Below are positions 1 to 10,343 of a stretch of DNA of 64,000 nt, in pieces. The position numbers and the translations under genes were made by a program. The stretch lies in contig NZ_JACIDW010000015.1 in NCBI RefSeq assembly GCF_014196505.1, forward strand, positions 1 through 64,000, read 5' to 3'. How positions within the stretch are numbered: position 1 is the stretch's first letter; the number at the start of each line of letters is the position of its first letter. The notes beneath the pieces are model-generated. The model was given only the letters and a program-made list of their open reading frames with translations, did not search any database and had not been told where the DNA came from. The DNA comes from Rhizobium metallidurans. Its GTDB lineage: Bacteria > Pseudomonadota > Alphaproteobacteria > Rhizobiales > Rhizobiaceae.

Positions 1-46
1 CAATCAGCATCGCAGCCAATTCAAAGAAATCCAGAGCGAAAGTCAC
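1..46 (-). CDS. Possible N-terminus of a cation/proton antiporter (partial)
   Basis: Only about 15 codons are present; the gene runs off the left edge. Reading leftward from a GTG at 44-46 gives MTFALDFFELAAMLI, which resembles the first residues of CPA1-type Na+/H+ antiporters (short start, FFEL, then the first membrane segment). There is no convincing ribosome-binding site before this GTG and the stretch is too short to be sure, so the true start and even the gene's existence are uncertain. The sequence left of the window would settle it. Confidence 0.3.
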   Translation of the reverse strand, partial: MTFALDFFELAAMLI

Positions 47-449
47 CGTCGCCAGCAGCGCCGCCGCCCTCGTTCCGTGAAGCGGCTTATAAGGCCCCAA
101 ACCCAAACAAGTCAACAGACCTTTTTCAAAAAATCGCAGTTTCCGACAAGAAGCTGTTTTTAAATGCGAATTTTCAAACACGGCTGTTGGACGCCGCAAA
201 GGCACCTCTCAAGCGCACGCTTTCCGCAAGCACCAATGGCGATATAGGGCTGCAAAGGCGCGAGACGAGGCCGCTCGCCCTCACATTTTCACAATCGAGT
301 GGTCTCAAGGGCATTGTGAACGTCGTGACGGGTCCTCTGAAGGCCCGCTGATTTGACTTCCATATCTAAACTATGCACTTTTCCGGCCACCCGAATGCCC
401 CCGGGCCTGGTCGACCCGATCAGTTGATGAGGATGCGGACGCCTTTGCC
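47..449. other. Intergenic region upstream of the M23 peptidase
   Basis: This stretch of about 400 bases is visibly more A/T-rich around 120-180 than the flanking genes. No convincing reading frame, hairpin or spaced -35/-10 pair was found. It presumably holds divergent promoters for the partial leftward gene and the M23 peptidase gene. Confidence 0.4.
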
Positions 450-2390
450 ATGGTGACTGAGAAGATGATGATCCGCTCGTTCGGCAACGAGCCAGCGCTT
501 CTCGCCGACGGCAGACGTGCGCCCGACCGCCGGGAGGTCTCGCTGCGCTGGCTGTCCGGCACGTTCCTGACGGGTATCACCTCCAGCGTTCTGATGGGCG
601 TGGCGCTCTTTGCCGCCCTCGACGGTCGCCAGCAGCTGGCGATCCCGGCCGAGGCCTATGCCAGTACCCTCGGCACCGACAATCCCGATACGGATGTGAC
701 CCGCGGCGGCCGCCTGATCGCGCCCGCCATCGCCGCCAAGCCGTCCGACCGCAAGATCATGGAAGTCTCGACGGTCGTGCACGAAGCCGACAAGGAAGTG
801 GTACGGCGCCAGCCCTTCGCCCGCGTGAAGATGACGCTCGCCGCCAATCACGTCGTCACCGAGGATTACCCGCCCTTCAATCCGCTCTCGATCTTCTCGG
901 CCGACGAGCCGGAACCACAGCCGGGCGTCCGCACCGGCCAGATCTACGGTTCCGACGTCGAATCCGAAGTCAGCCTGAAGACCGCGGCCTATCCGACATC
1001 GGGCTCCGGCCTCAAGGTCGCCGCCGGCATGTCGCTCGACGAGGTCGAGGAAAACGTCCGCTCCAACGGATCCGTCCTCACCGACGGCGTCTCGCAGGTC
1101 GCGGCCCTCTACTATGTCGATCCCCAGCGTTTTTCGGCCGACGACAACGACGTCGACCTGGCATCCGGCCTCACGGCGCGCGTGCTCGAGCAGAACATGA
1201 CGGTCTCGGCGCCGGAATCGATCACGCCGCAGACCGAGGAATTCGCCGACGACATCGTGCCGGTTCGCGAGGATATGCCGATCGTGAAAGCCATGATGGA
1301 TTCGGGCTATCCCGAGCCACAGGCGAAGGGGCTTTCCACCTATCTGTCGCCGATGCTCGGCTCGCAGAACCTGTCGAAGGGCGACGTGCTGCGCATCGGT
1401 ATCCTGCAGAAGGGCGAGCAGGCGAAGATCATCCGCGCCAGCGTCTATCGCGGCTCCAAGCATGTCGTCACCGTCTCGCTCGACGACAAGGATCATTATG
1501 TCGCCGGCAGCGAACCGCCGAAACTCGACGCGGTCGCGACCGCTTTCGACGACAGCGCCATGACCGCGCCGTCGAACCAGAACCTGCCGCGCGTCTATGA
1601 CGGCATTTATCGCGCCGCGCTGTCCTATGGCATGACCAAGGACATGACGGGGCTGATCATCAAGCTTCTCGCCAGCAGCGTCGATTTTCAGGCGGAACTG
1701 CGCCCGACCGATACGCTGGAGGCCTTCTTCTCGGTGGCCGATGCCAGCGGCCAGGCGACCGACCAGTCCGAACTGCTCTATGTCAACGCCCGCTTCGGCG
1801 ACACCCAGACGCGCTTCTACCGCTTCCAGGATCCCGACGACGGCACGGTCGATTACTTCGACCAGGACGGCAAGAGCATTCGCCAGTTCCTGCTGCGCAA
1901 TCCGGTCCCGAATGGCAGCTTCCGCTCCGGCTTCGGCATGCGCCGCCACCCGATCCTGGGCTTTGCCCGCATGCATACCGGCGTCGACTGGGCAGCCCCG
2001 CGCGGCACGCCGATCATCGCCGTCGGCAACGGCACGGTGGAAAAGGCCGGCTGGGACAGCGGCGGCTACGGCAACCAGACGATCGTGCGCCACGCCAACG
2101 GCTACGAATCCTCCTACAACCACCAGAACGCCATCGCCAAGGGCGTGGTCGCGGGTTCCAAGGTGCGCCAGGGCCAGGTGATCGGCTGGGTCGGCACGAC
2201 CGGCGAATCGACCGGTCCGCACCTGCATTACGAGATGATCGTCAACGGCACCAAGGTCGACCCGCTGCGCGTGCGCCTGCCCGGCGGCAAGTCGCTCGCC
2301 GGCCCGACGCTCGTCAAGTTCGAGGACGAGCGCAAGCGGATTGATACGCTGCTGGGCAACCAGCCGTCGCCGCAGGTGGCGAGCAAGTAG
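450..2390 (+). CDS. M23 family (LytM/DD-endopeptidase-type) peptidoglycan peptidase
   Basis: 646-residue membrane-anchored protein with one N-terminal transmembrane segment (about residues 36-57), a long periplasmic middle region and a C-terminal peptidase M23 domain (about 490-615). The LytM zinc motif HxxxD is seen as H509-x3-D513 and the HxH motif as H591-L-H593, so the domain looks catalytically complete. Members of this family cut peptide cross-links in peptidoglycan or activate amidases during growth and division. The ATG at 450 is the first in frame; ATGs at 465 and 468 are alternatives, and none has a strong ribosome-binding site. Monocistronic, convergent with clpB. A full-length antisense frame lies over it but is a GC-bias shadow. 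Confidence 0.9.
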   Translation: MVTEKMMIRSFGNEPALLADGRRAPDRREVSLRWLSGTFLTGITSSVLMGVALFAALDGRQQLAIPAEAYASTLGTDNPDTDVTRGGRLIAPAIAAKPSDRKIMEVSTVVHEADKEVVRRQPFARVKMTLAANHVVTEDYPPFNPLSIFSADEPEPQPGVRTGQIYGSDVESEVSLKTAAYPTSGSGLKVAAGMSLDEVEENVRSNGSVLTDGVSQVAALYYVDPQRFSADDNDVDLASGLTARVLEQNMTVSAPESITPQTEEFADDIVPVREDMPIVKAMMDSGYPEPQAKGLSTYLSPMLGSQNLSKGDVLRIGILQKGEQAKIIRASVYRGSKHVVTVSLDDKDHYVAGSEPPKLDAVATAFDDSAMTAPSNQNLPRVYDGIYRAALSYGMTKDMTGLIIKLLASSVDFQAELRPTDTLEAFFSVADASGQATDQSELLYVNARFGDTQTRFYRFQDPDDGTVDYFDQDGKSIRQFLLRNPVPNGSFRSGFGMRRHPILGFARMHTGVDWAAPRGTPIIAVGNGTVEKAGWDSGGYGNQTIVRHANGYESSYNHQNAIAKGVVAGSKVRQGQVIGWVGTTGESTGPHLHYEMIVNGTKVDPLRVRLPGGKSLAGPTLVKFEDERKRIDTLLGNQPSPQVASK

Positions 2391-2444
2391 GAGTTCGCCT
2401 CGGCGGTCAAGCAAAAAGCCTTCTCAGAGATCTGCCTTTAAAGA

Positions 2445-2598
2445 CCCCTCCCCAACCCCTCCCCACAAGGGGGAGGGGTTAACCCGTGGCATTTGGCGTG
2501 CCCCATTATTTCCAAAGCGGCTGTTGAGAGGTTGCTGTTCAAGCAGAGCATCGCGCCCAGCAAGCCCCTCCCCCTTGTGGGGAGGGGTTGGGGAGGGG
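2445..2598. repeat. Perfect inverted pair of a 34-bp C/G-rich palindromic element
   Basis: Copy A (2445-2478) begins CCCCTCCCCAACCCC and ends GGGGGAGGGG. Copy B (2565-2598) is its exact reverse complement over all 34 bases, with 86 bp between them. Each copy can also fold on itself (CCCCTCCCC against GGGGAGGGG). The pair sits between two convergent genes, M23 and clpB. From memory, C/G-rich elements of this type recur in many alphaproteobacterial genomes between convergent genes. The two arms could form a long hairpin acting as a bidirectional terminator or mRNA end stabiliser. Confidence 0.85.
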
Positions 2599-2631
2599 TT
2601 TTGACGCAAAGCGCTTCATGCCCCACCAAAC

Positions 2632-2660
2632 ACAAAAACGGCAGCCGAAGCCGCCGTTTC
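2632..2660 (-). terminator. Rho-independent terminator of clpB
   Basis: On the minus strand, about 20 bases after the clpB stop, AAACGGCGGC-TTCG-GCTGCCGTTT forms a stable stem with a UUCG-type loop and runs into a T-rich stretch (TTTTTGTG). Confidence 0.85.
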
Positions 2661-2679
2661 CACTCACATACCAGCCCGC

Positions 2680-5277
<2,598 letters not shown>

Positions 5278-5488
5278 GAATGGACCTCCTTGAATCGCCC
5301 TGCCCTCATAAGGCACAGGCCGATGACTGAGATTGAGCTCCCTCAAGAGGCGAGCTGATGTTTGCCTGCGCCGCGAAAATCGGCGTCTGCGAACCTGCTC
5401 AGGATATGGTAGGAAGCCGGAAAAGTTTAAAGAGGCGAGTACGCGAAAAAGCGTGGGGCGGCCGGCATTTCAACCGCCGCAAATGCAT

Positions 5489-5520
5489 CGCCCCGCCGGA
5501 AGGCTGTTCCGGGCGGGGCG
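5489..5520 (-). terminator. Probable terminator or strong hairpin downstream of cheW
   Basis: CGCCCCGCC and GGCGGGGCG can pair around a 14-base loop, just after the cheW stop. The stem is strong, but no clear T-run follows on the minus strand, so termination is only inferred. Confidence 0.4.
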
Positions 5521-5547
5521 ACTTGAAAACACGAAGCAGGACTGGCG

Positions 5548-6027
5548 TTACGCGGCGACCAGATCGTCGGTCTCGTTTTCCTTGAACATCTTGGCGAGGT
5601 TCAGGAAGCAGATCATGCCGTTTTCGGAAGCGATGATGCCCTCGCAGAAGGCGCGGTCGAAGGAGGCGGTGACCTCGGGAACCGGCTGCACCTGGCTCGA
5701 CGAAATCGTCAGGATGTCGGAGACCCGGTCGACCAGCATGCCGATGACCATGTTGTGGACTTCGGCGACGACGATGGCGCTGCGCTCGTTGGCGACGGTG
5801 CTCTTCATGCCGAGCTTGAAGGCGAGGTCGATGATCGGAATGACCGAGCCGCGCAAATTCATGACGCCGATGACGTCGGCCGGCGAATGCGGGATCGGCG
5901 TCGAAGGCGCCCAGCCGCGGATTTCGCGGATGGTCGTCGTCTTCACGCAGAATTCCTGATCGTGCAGGCGGAAGGCAATGATCTCAAGCGTATCGCCACT
6001 GAAGCTCGGAGAATTGATCGTCGTCAT
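5548..6027 (-). CDS. cheW: Chemotaxis coupling protein CheW (stand-alone)
   Basis: 159-residue CheW-domain protein, the normal length for a coupling protein that links chemoreceptors to the CheA kinase. The typical opening (LEIIAFRLHDQEFCV), the REI(R)GW segment and the NLRGSVIPIIDL segment are all present. The start at 6027 (MTTINSPSF) is preferred; the frame continues 17 codons upstream but that extension is hydrophobic and unlike CheW. No other che operon genes are adjacent, so this is an orphan copy. A chemoreceptor gene lies about 46 kb away in the same window. Confidence 0.93.
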   Translation of the reverse strand: MTTINSPSFSGDTLEIIAFRLHDQEFCVKTTTIREIRGWAPSTPIPHSPADVIGVMNLRGSVIPIIDLAFKLGMKSTVANERSAIVVAEVHNMVIGMLVDRVSDILTISSSQVQPVPEVTASFDRAFCEGIIASENGMICFLNLAKMFKENETDDLVAA

Positions 6028-6176
6028 TAAAATTGTCCCAACTGTCGAAAGCCAGGGCAGAAGCAACAACGCCACCATTGGCGCCGATGCACTTTGCCTT
6101 CAAGCCGCCAGTTCTCTCGAAATCGAGAGTAACGTCACGGTTAATGCGGACATTAATGAAAGAGTGTTTCCCAAAT

Positions 6177-6950
6177 CTAAACCGGCGGGCAGGATTTTTT
6201 GCCCGCTTGAAGCAGGCGCGGATCGTCCAGCAGGATCGCGTCCGGCCCGATTGCCGCGATCCGCGAAAGCCCGTCCTGATCCACCTCGCCAACAGGAAAA
6301 GGCGGATATTCCGGAAGCGCGACCGATCGGGGCTGGCCGACCATCACGACAAGCCGCAGATTGGCGCGGCGAACAGCGGCAACGCTCTCCTCCATCGCCC
6401 AGCCCTGCCAGAGCCGGTACCATCTTGCGCCAGCGGCCGCGGCCTGCTCGACAAGATAGGGACTGTCGAGAAACGCCAGGATGTCGATCTCAGGCGTGCG
6501 CGATCGGGCCGCGCGTATCAGCGGCAGACTTCGGAGGCCGAGCAGTACGCGCCGCGCCGCGCCCGAACGCACGATGTCCTCCATCACCCGTAACAGGGCG
6601 GCTTCATCGGCAAGCTTGAAATCCAGCAAGAGGCCGAGCTTGCCGGAAGCGGCAAGGACGTCCCGCAGCGTCATGACCTCGGGCAAAAGCTGGCGCAGGA
6701 CCGGCAGGTCGAGATCGGCCACGTGGCGCGGATCGCCGCAAAGCCGGCTCAAATCCGCATCGTGGACGCAGACGAGAACACCGTCGTGCGTCTGGCGTAC
6801 ATCGGTTTCGATTGCATCCGCGCCCTCTGCCTCGGCGGCGCTAAGAGCCGCGAGCGTGTTTTCAGCCGCCAGCGCGGCGCCACCGCGATGGGCGACGACA
6901 AGCGGCCTATCGGGCGGCCCGCCGATGGCCTGTCGCCATGGATCGGGCAT
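6177..6950 (-). CDS. Glycerophosphodiester phosphodiesterase family protein
   Basis: About 257 residues. GDPD signatures are clear: VVAHRGGAALAAENT near the N-terminus, DAIETDVRQTHDGVLVCVHD with the metal-binding E and D and the second H, then a TIM-barrel-like remainder. These enzymes hydrolyse glycerophosphodiesters to glycerol-3-phosphate and an alcohol. There is no signal peptide, so it is probably cytoplasmic. The start at 6950 (MPDPWRQ) is chosen because GGAG lies six bases upstream; an ATG at 6974 is possible. The gene follows ornithine aminotransferase by 41-65 bp on the same strand and may be co-transcribed with it, though its substrate has no obvious link to arginine. Confidence 0.88.
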   Translation of the reverse strand: MPDPWRQAIGGPPDRPLVVAHRGGAALAAENTLAALSAAEAEGADAIETDVRQTHDGVLVCVHDADLSRLCGDPRHVADLDLPVLRQLLPEVMTLRDVLAASGKLGLLLDFKLADEAALLRVMEDIVRSGAARRVLLGLRSLPLIRAARSRTPEIDILAFLDSPYLVEQAAAAGARWYRLWQGWAMEESVAAVRRANLRLVVMVGQPRSVALPEYPPFPVGEVDQDGLSRIAAIGPDAILLDDPRLLQAGKKSCPPV

Positions 6951-7015
6951 CTGGGCTCCGTGAGTGAACAGCATGGTGTCGGCACGTTGCCCGCGCCGCG
7001 AGGAGACCGCAAGCC

Positions 7016-8215
7016 TCAGACGATGGTCTTCTCGATCTGCTCCACAGCCCACTCGACCTGATCCTTGGTGATCACGAGCGGCGGCGCCAGGCGGATGGTG
7101 TTTTCGTGGGTGTCCTTGGCGAGAAGGCCGAGATCCTTGAGCGCGTAGCAATATTGCCGCGCGCCGCCGGCTTCCGGCACCAGCTCGATCGCCATCATCA
7201 GCCCGCGACCGCGCACCTCTTTCACGATGTTCGAGCGGATCGACCGCAGACCTTCGAGGAAGTAGTCGCCCATGCGCTCGGCATTGCCGATCATGTCTTC
7301 TTCCGTCAGCACCTTAAAAGCCGCGCGCGCCACGGCGCAGGCAAGCGGATTGCCGCCGAAGGTCGAGCCGTGCTGGCCGGGCTTCAGCACGCCCAGCACC
7401 TCGGAATTCGAAAGCACGGCAGACACAGGATAGAAGCCGCCCGACAGCGCCTTGCCGATCAGCGTCACGTCGGCCTCGATGCCCTCGTGCTCCTCGGCCA
7501 GCAGCTTCCCCGTGCGCCCGAGCCCGGTCTGGATTTCGTCGAGGATGAGCGTGACCTTGTTGTCGGTGCAGAGCTGGCGCACCGTCTTGAAATAGCCTGG
7601 CTGCGGAATGATGACGCCCGCCTCGCCCTGGATCGGCTCGATCAGCGCCGCCACCGTGTTCTCGTTGATCGCAGCCGCGAACGCTTCCGCGTCACCGAAG
7701 GGAACGGTGCGGAAGCCAGGCGTATAGGGACCGAAGCCTGAGCGCGCATCCGGATCGGTGGAGAAGCTGATAATGCTCAGCGTCCGGCCATGGAAATTGT
7801 CGGCGCAGACGATGATCTCGGCCTTGCCCTCCGGCACGCCCTTCACCTCGTATCCCCATTTGCGCACCGCCTTGATCGCCGTCTCGACAGCCTCGGCGCC
7901 GGAGTTCATCGGCAGGATCTTGTGCGATCCGGTCAGCGCCGCGAGTTCCTCGTAGAGATGCGCCAGCTGGTCGTTGCGGAAGGCGCGCGAGGTGAGCGTC
8001 AGCTTGCCCGCCTGCTCGACCATGGCGGCGAGAATTTTCGGGTGGCAGTGCCCCTGGTTGACGGCCGAATAGGCCGACAGACAATCGAGATAGCGCTTGC
8101 CATCCGTATCCCAGACGTAAACGCCCTCGCCGCGCGTCAGGACCACGTCCAGCGGCTTGTAGTTGTGGGCGCCAAGGCGCTGCTCGGTATCGATCAATCT
8201 GGCTGAAGTGCTCAT
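7016..8215 (-). CDS. rocD: Ornithine aminotransferase (ornithine-oxo-acid transaminase)
   Basis: 399-residue class III PLP aminotransferase that converts ornithine and 2-oxoglutarate to glutamate-5-semialdehyde and glutamate. The opening (ERLGAHNY-type, here EQRLGAHNYKPLDVVL), the PLP phosphate region, LILDEIQTGLGRTG and the Schiff-base lysine in IGKALSGGFYP are typical of RocD rather than of acetylornithine aminotransferase. AAAGGGGAC precedes the ATG. The gene lies 28 bp downstream of the arginase gene on the same strand, which gives the two consecutive steps arginine to ornithine to glutamate semialdehyde. Confidence 0.95.
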   Translation of the reverse strand: MSTSARLIDTEQRLGAHNYKPLDVVLTRGEGVYVWDTDGKRYLDCLSAYSAVNQGHCHPKILAAMVEQAGKLTLTSRAFRNDQLAHLYEELAALTGSHKILPMNSGAEAVETAIKAVRKWGYEVKGVPEGKAEIIVCADNFHGRTLSIISFSTDPDARSGFGPYTPGFRTVPFGDAEAFAAAINENTVAALIEPIQGEAGVIIPQPGYFKTVRQLCTDNKVTLILDEIQTGLGRTGKLLAEEHEGIEADVTLIGKALSGGFYPVSAVLSNSEVLGVLKPGQHGSTFGGNPLACAVARAAFKVLTEEDMIGNAERMGDYFLEGLRSIRSNIVKEVRGRGLMMAIELVPEAGGARQYCYALKDLGLLAKDTHENTIRLAPPLVITKDQVEWAVEQIEKTIV

Positions 8216-8243
8216 GGTCGTCCCCTTTTTGTTATGCGGCTTG

Positions 8244-9179
8244 TTACGCGGCGCGGGTCGGGCGGTCGAAGATGCGGCGGCCGAACAGGCTGGCCGTCAG
8301 CTCGACGAGAACGCGGGCGCTCTTGCCGCGATCGTCGAGAAACGGGTTCAGTTCGACCAGATCGAGAGAGGAGACGAGCCCGCTGTCGCAGAGCATCTCC
8401 ATGATCAGATGCGCCTCGCGGAAGGTCGCTCCCCCCGGCACCGTCGTGCCGACGCCGGGCGCGACGTCAGGATCGAGGAAATCGACATCGAGGCTGACAT
8501 GAAACAGCGCGTTCGCCGCTTCGACCTTATTAAGAATGTCGCGCATGATCGCGGCAACCCCTTGCTCGTCGATCGAGCGCATGTCGAAGACGTTGACGCC
8601 GTGCTCCTTGATCAGCTCGCGCTCGGGCGCATCGACCGAGCGTATGCCGACTTGGAAGACGTTCTTCGGATCGACCAGTGGCCTGTCGCGCGGCAGGATG
8701 TCGGAGAGATCGGCCTGGCCGCAATAATAGGCGACGGGCATGCCGTGAATATTGCCCGAAGGCGACGTCTCCGGCGTGTTGAAATCCGAATGCGCGTCAA
8801 GCCAGAGCACGAAAAGCGGCCGCTTATGCTTGGCGGCATAGCGCGCCATGCCCGATACCGTGCCCATGGACAGGCTGTGGTCGCCGCCGAGAATGAGCGG
8901 GAAACGGCCGGCATCGGCGATCTCGTAAACGCCGGCTTCGAGCGCCCGCGTGAATGCGCCGACGGTGCGCAGATTGTGCGCCTTCGGATTGTTAGGCAGG
9001 TCGCGGGCCGGCACGATCTGCACGTCTCCGGCATCAGCGACATCATGGCCGAGATCGACAAGCGCGCGGTCGACGCCGGCGATACGAAGCGCCGTCGGCC
9101 CCATTGCGGCCCCCCTGCGGCCGGAGCCCTCTTCCAAAGGCGCACCGATAAGGGTGACCGATCGCGACTGTGCCTGCAT
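8244..9179 (-). CDS. rocF: Arginase
   Basis: 311-residue ureohydrolase that hydrolyses arginine to ornithine and urea using a binuclear manganese site. The metal-binding motifs GGDHS, DAHSDFN and SLDVDFLDP are all present in the right order. The ATG at 9179 (MQAQSRSVTL) is selected because AGGAGAG precedes it; a longer frame of 18 extra codons lacks this. It is the first gene of an arginine-catabolic unit followed by rocD, and it is divergent from an AsnC/Lrp regulator gene, the classical arrangement for arginine- or ornithine-inducible control. Confidence 0.96.
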   Translation of the reverse strand: MQAQSRSVTLIGAPLEEGSGRRGAAMGPTALRIAGVDRALVDLGHDVADAGDVQIVPARDLPNNPKAHNLRTVGAFTRALEAGVYEIADAGRFPLILGGDHSLSMGTVSGMARYAAKHKRPLFVLWLDAHSDFNTPETSPSGNIHGMPVAYYCGQADLSDILPRDRPLVDPKNVFQVGIRSVDAPERELIKEHGVNVFDMRSIDEQGVAAIMRDILNKVEAANALFHVSLDVDFLDPDVAPGVGTTVPGGATFREAHLIMEMLCDSGLVSSLDLVELNPFLDDRGKSARVLVELTASLFGRRIFDRPTRAA

Positions 9180-9303
9180 TTGTCTCTCCTGCTCACTGCT
9201 TCGTTTGAATATCCGACATCGCCACGGCGACAAAAAGATGAAAAAGTGCCAGTTTCACAGCATGAATTGACAGTTTGCCAAGTCCAGCCATACAAAGTGA
9301 GAT

Positions 9304-9732
9304 ATGGATGATCTCGATCAGGAACTGCTGAGCGCCTTGCGCCACAATGCCCGCGCGCCCGTCTCGTCGCTTGCCGCCATGACCGGCGCCTCGCGCGCCA
9401 CCGTCGCCGCGCGCATCGACAGACTGGTCGCCAACGGCACCATTACTTCCTTCACCATCCGCACCGGCCACGAAACCCGCGCCGCCGGCGTGCGCGCCAT
9501 CGTCATGATCGAGGTGCTCGGCAAACTCGCCGACAAGGTCGCCGACCAGCTGCGCGGCCTGCCGCAGGTGCGCGCGCTGCACAGCACCAACGGCAAATGG
9601 GATTTCATCGCCGAACTCGAAGACCGCGACCTCGTCTCCTTCGACGAAACGCTGCGCCGCATAAGACTGATCGACGGCATCAACACGACCGAAACGAACA
9701 TACTGCTGAAGACGAGGAAGACCAGCTTTTAA
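9304..9732 (+). CDS. Lrp/AsnC family transcriptional regulator, probably of arginine catabolism
   Basis: 142 residues: an N-terminal AsnC-type helix-turn-helix (about 1-60, including LDQELLSALRHNARAPVSSLA and SRATVAARIDRLVANG) and a C-terminal RAM/effector domain. It is transcribed away from arginase with 124 bp between the starts, so the shared promoter region is the likely operator. The role as an arginine/ornithine-responsive activator of rocF-rocD is inferred from this context. I could not pick out a clear palindromic binding site. Confidence 0.9.
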   Translation: MDDLDQELLSALRHNARAPVSSLAAMTGASRATVAARIDRLVANGTITSFTIRTGHETRAAGVRAIVMIEVLGKLADKVADQLRGLPQVRALHSTNGKWDFIAELEDRDLVSFDETLRRIRLIDGINTTETNILLKTRKTSF

Positions 9733-9857
9733 GGCCTCCTAGCCGGCTGAAAGCGATGGATTGGTCCCTCAATTCTAAGCCGCGCGCACTCTTTGCTTTG
9801 AGATACAACCAAGCCAGGTATTCTTCGTACAGTGATCATAATCCACTGGAGGAAGTG

Positions 9858-10241
9858 ATGATGAACGACGAGCAGGAAAGTTCACCTTTCGATGGCCCGC
9901 AAATGCAGGGAACTCGTTACGAGCGTGCTGACATGTCAGGTGCCAGCTTCGATGGCGTAGATCTCACGGACGCACGATTTTATGCTGTTTTGACGAACGC
10001 GAAGTTCATCGACACCAATCTGTGCCAAGCGGCTTTTGACGATGTGAACCTGGCAGGGGCGCGCTTTGATAACGTCAATCTGTCCGGCGCCGCTGTCACG
10101 AATGCAAACCTGTCACGGCTGACCATAAGCGGTGTCACATTGGCGGATTCGAACATCGACGATGCCGATTTGACCGGGATGAGGATCAATGGAGTTCTCG
10201 TAACCGATCTATTCAAGGCATATGAACATATGAAGGGCTGA
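9858..10241 (+). CDS. Pentapeptide-repeat protein
   Basis: 127 residues. From about residue 20 on it consists of tandem A(D/N)LxX pentapeptides (ADMSG, ASFDG, VDLTD, ARFYA, AKFID, VNLAG, ARFDN, VNLSG and so on), which fold into a right-handed quadrilateral beta-helix. The start is fixed by GGAGG a few bases before two consecutive ATGs at 9858 and 9861. There is no signal peptide. Family members include gyrase-protecting proteins of the Qnr/MfpA type, but most have no known function and this one is short. It stands alone, convergent with tamB. Confidence 0.88.
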   Translation: MMNDEQESSPFDGPQMQGTRYERADMSGASFDGVDLTDARFYAVLTNAKFIDTNLCQAAFDDVNLAGARFDNVNLSGAAVTNANLSRLTISGVTLADSNIDDADLTGMRINGVLVTDLFKAYEHMKG

Positions 10242-10343
10242 GGGGCGGCTCGTACGTCGGCAATGTGAATCCGTTCGGCTTGCGGCGTGCGCGGCGCGCA
10301 CCCGCTGCGGAAATTCTCGATCGTTCCGCCGGTGTCGCCCCCA

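Noticed and set aside
420..2414. Long open frame on the minus strand covering the whole M23 gene
   Set aside because: It mirrors the coding frame of a GC-rich gene, has a repetitive Arg/Asp/Val/Gly composition with no recognisable domain, and overlaps a gene with intact catalytic motifs.
5308..5337. RpoH-type heat-shock promoter upstream of clpB
   Set aside because: A CCTTAT -10-like box is present and clpB is a classical heat-shock gene, but the -35 at normal spacing is CTCAAT instead of CTTGAA, and a real CTTGAG lies too far away. Kept only as a remark.
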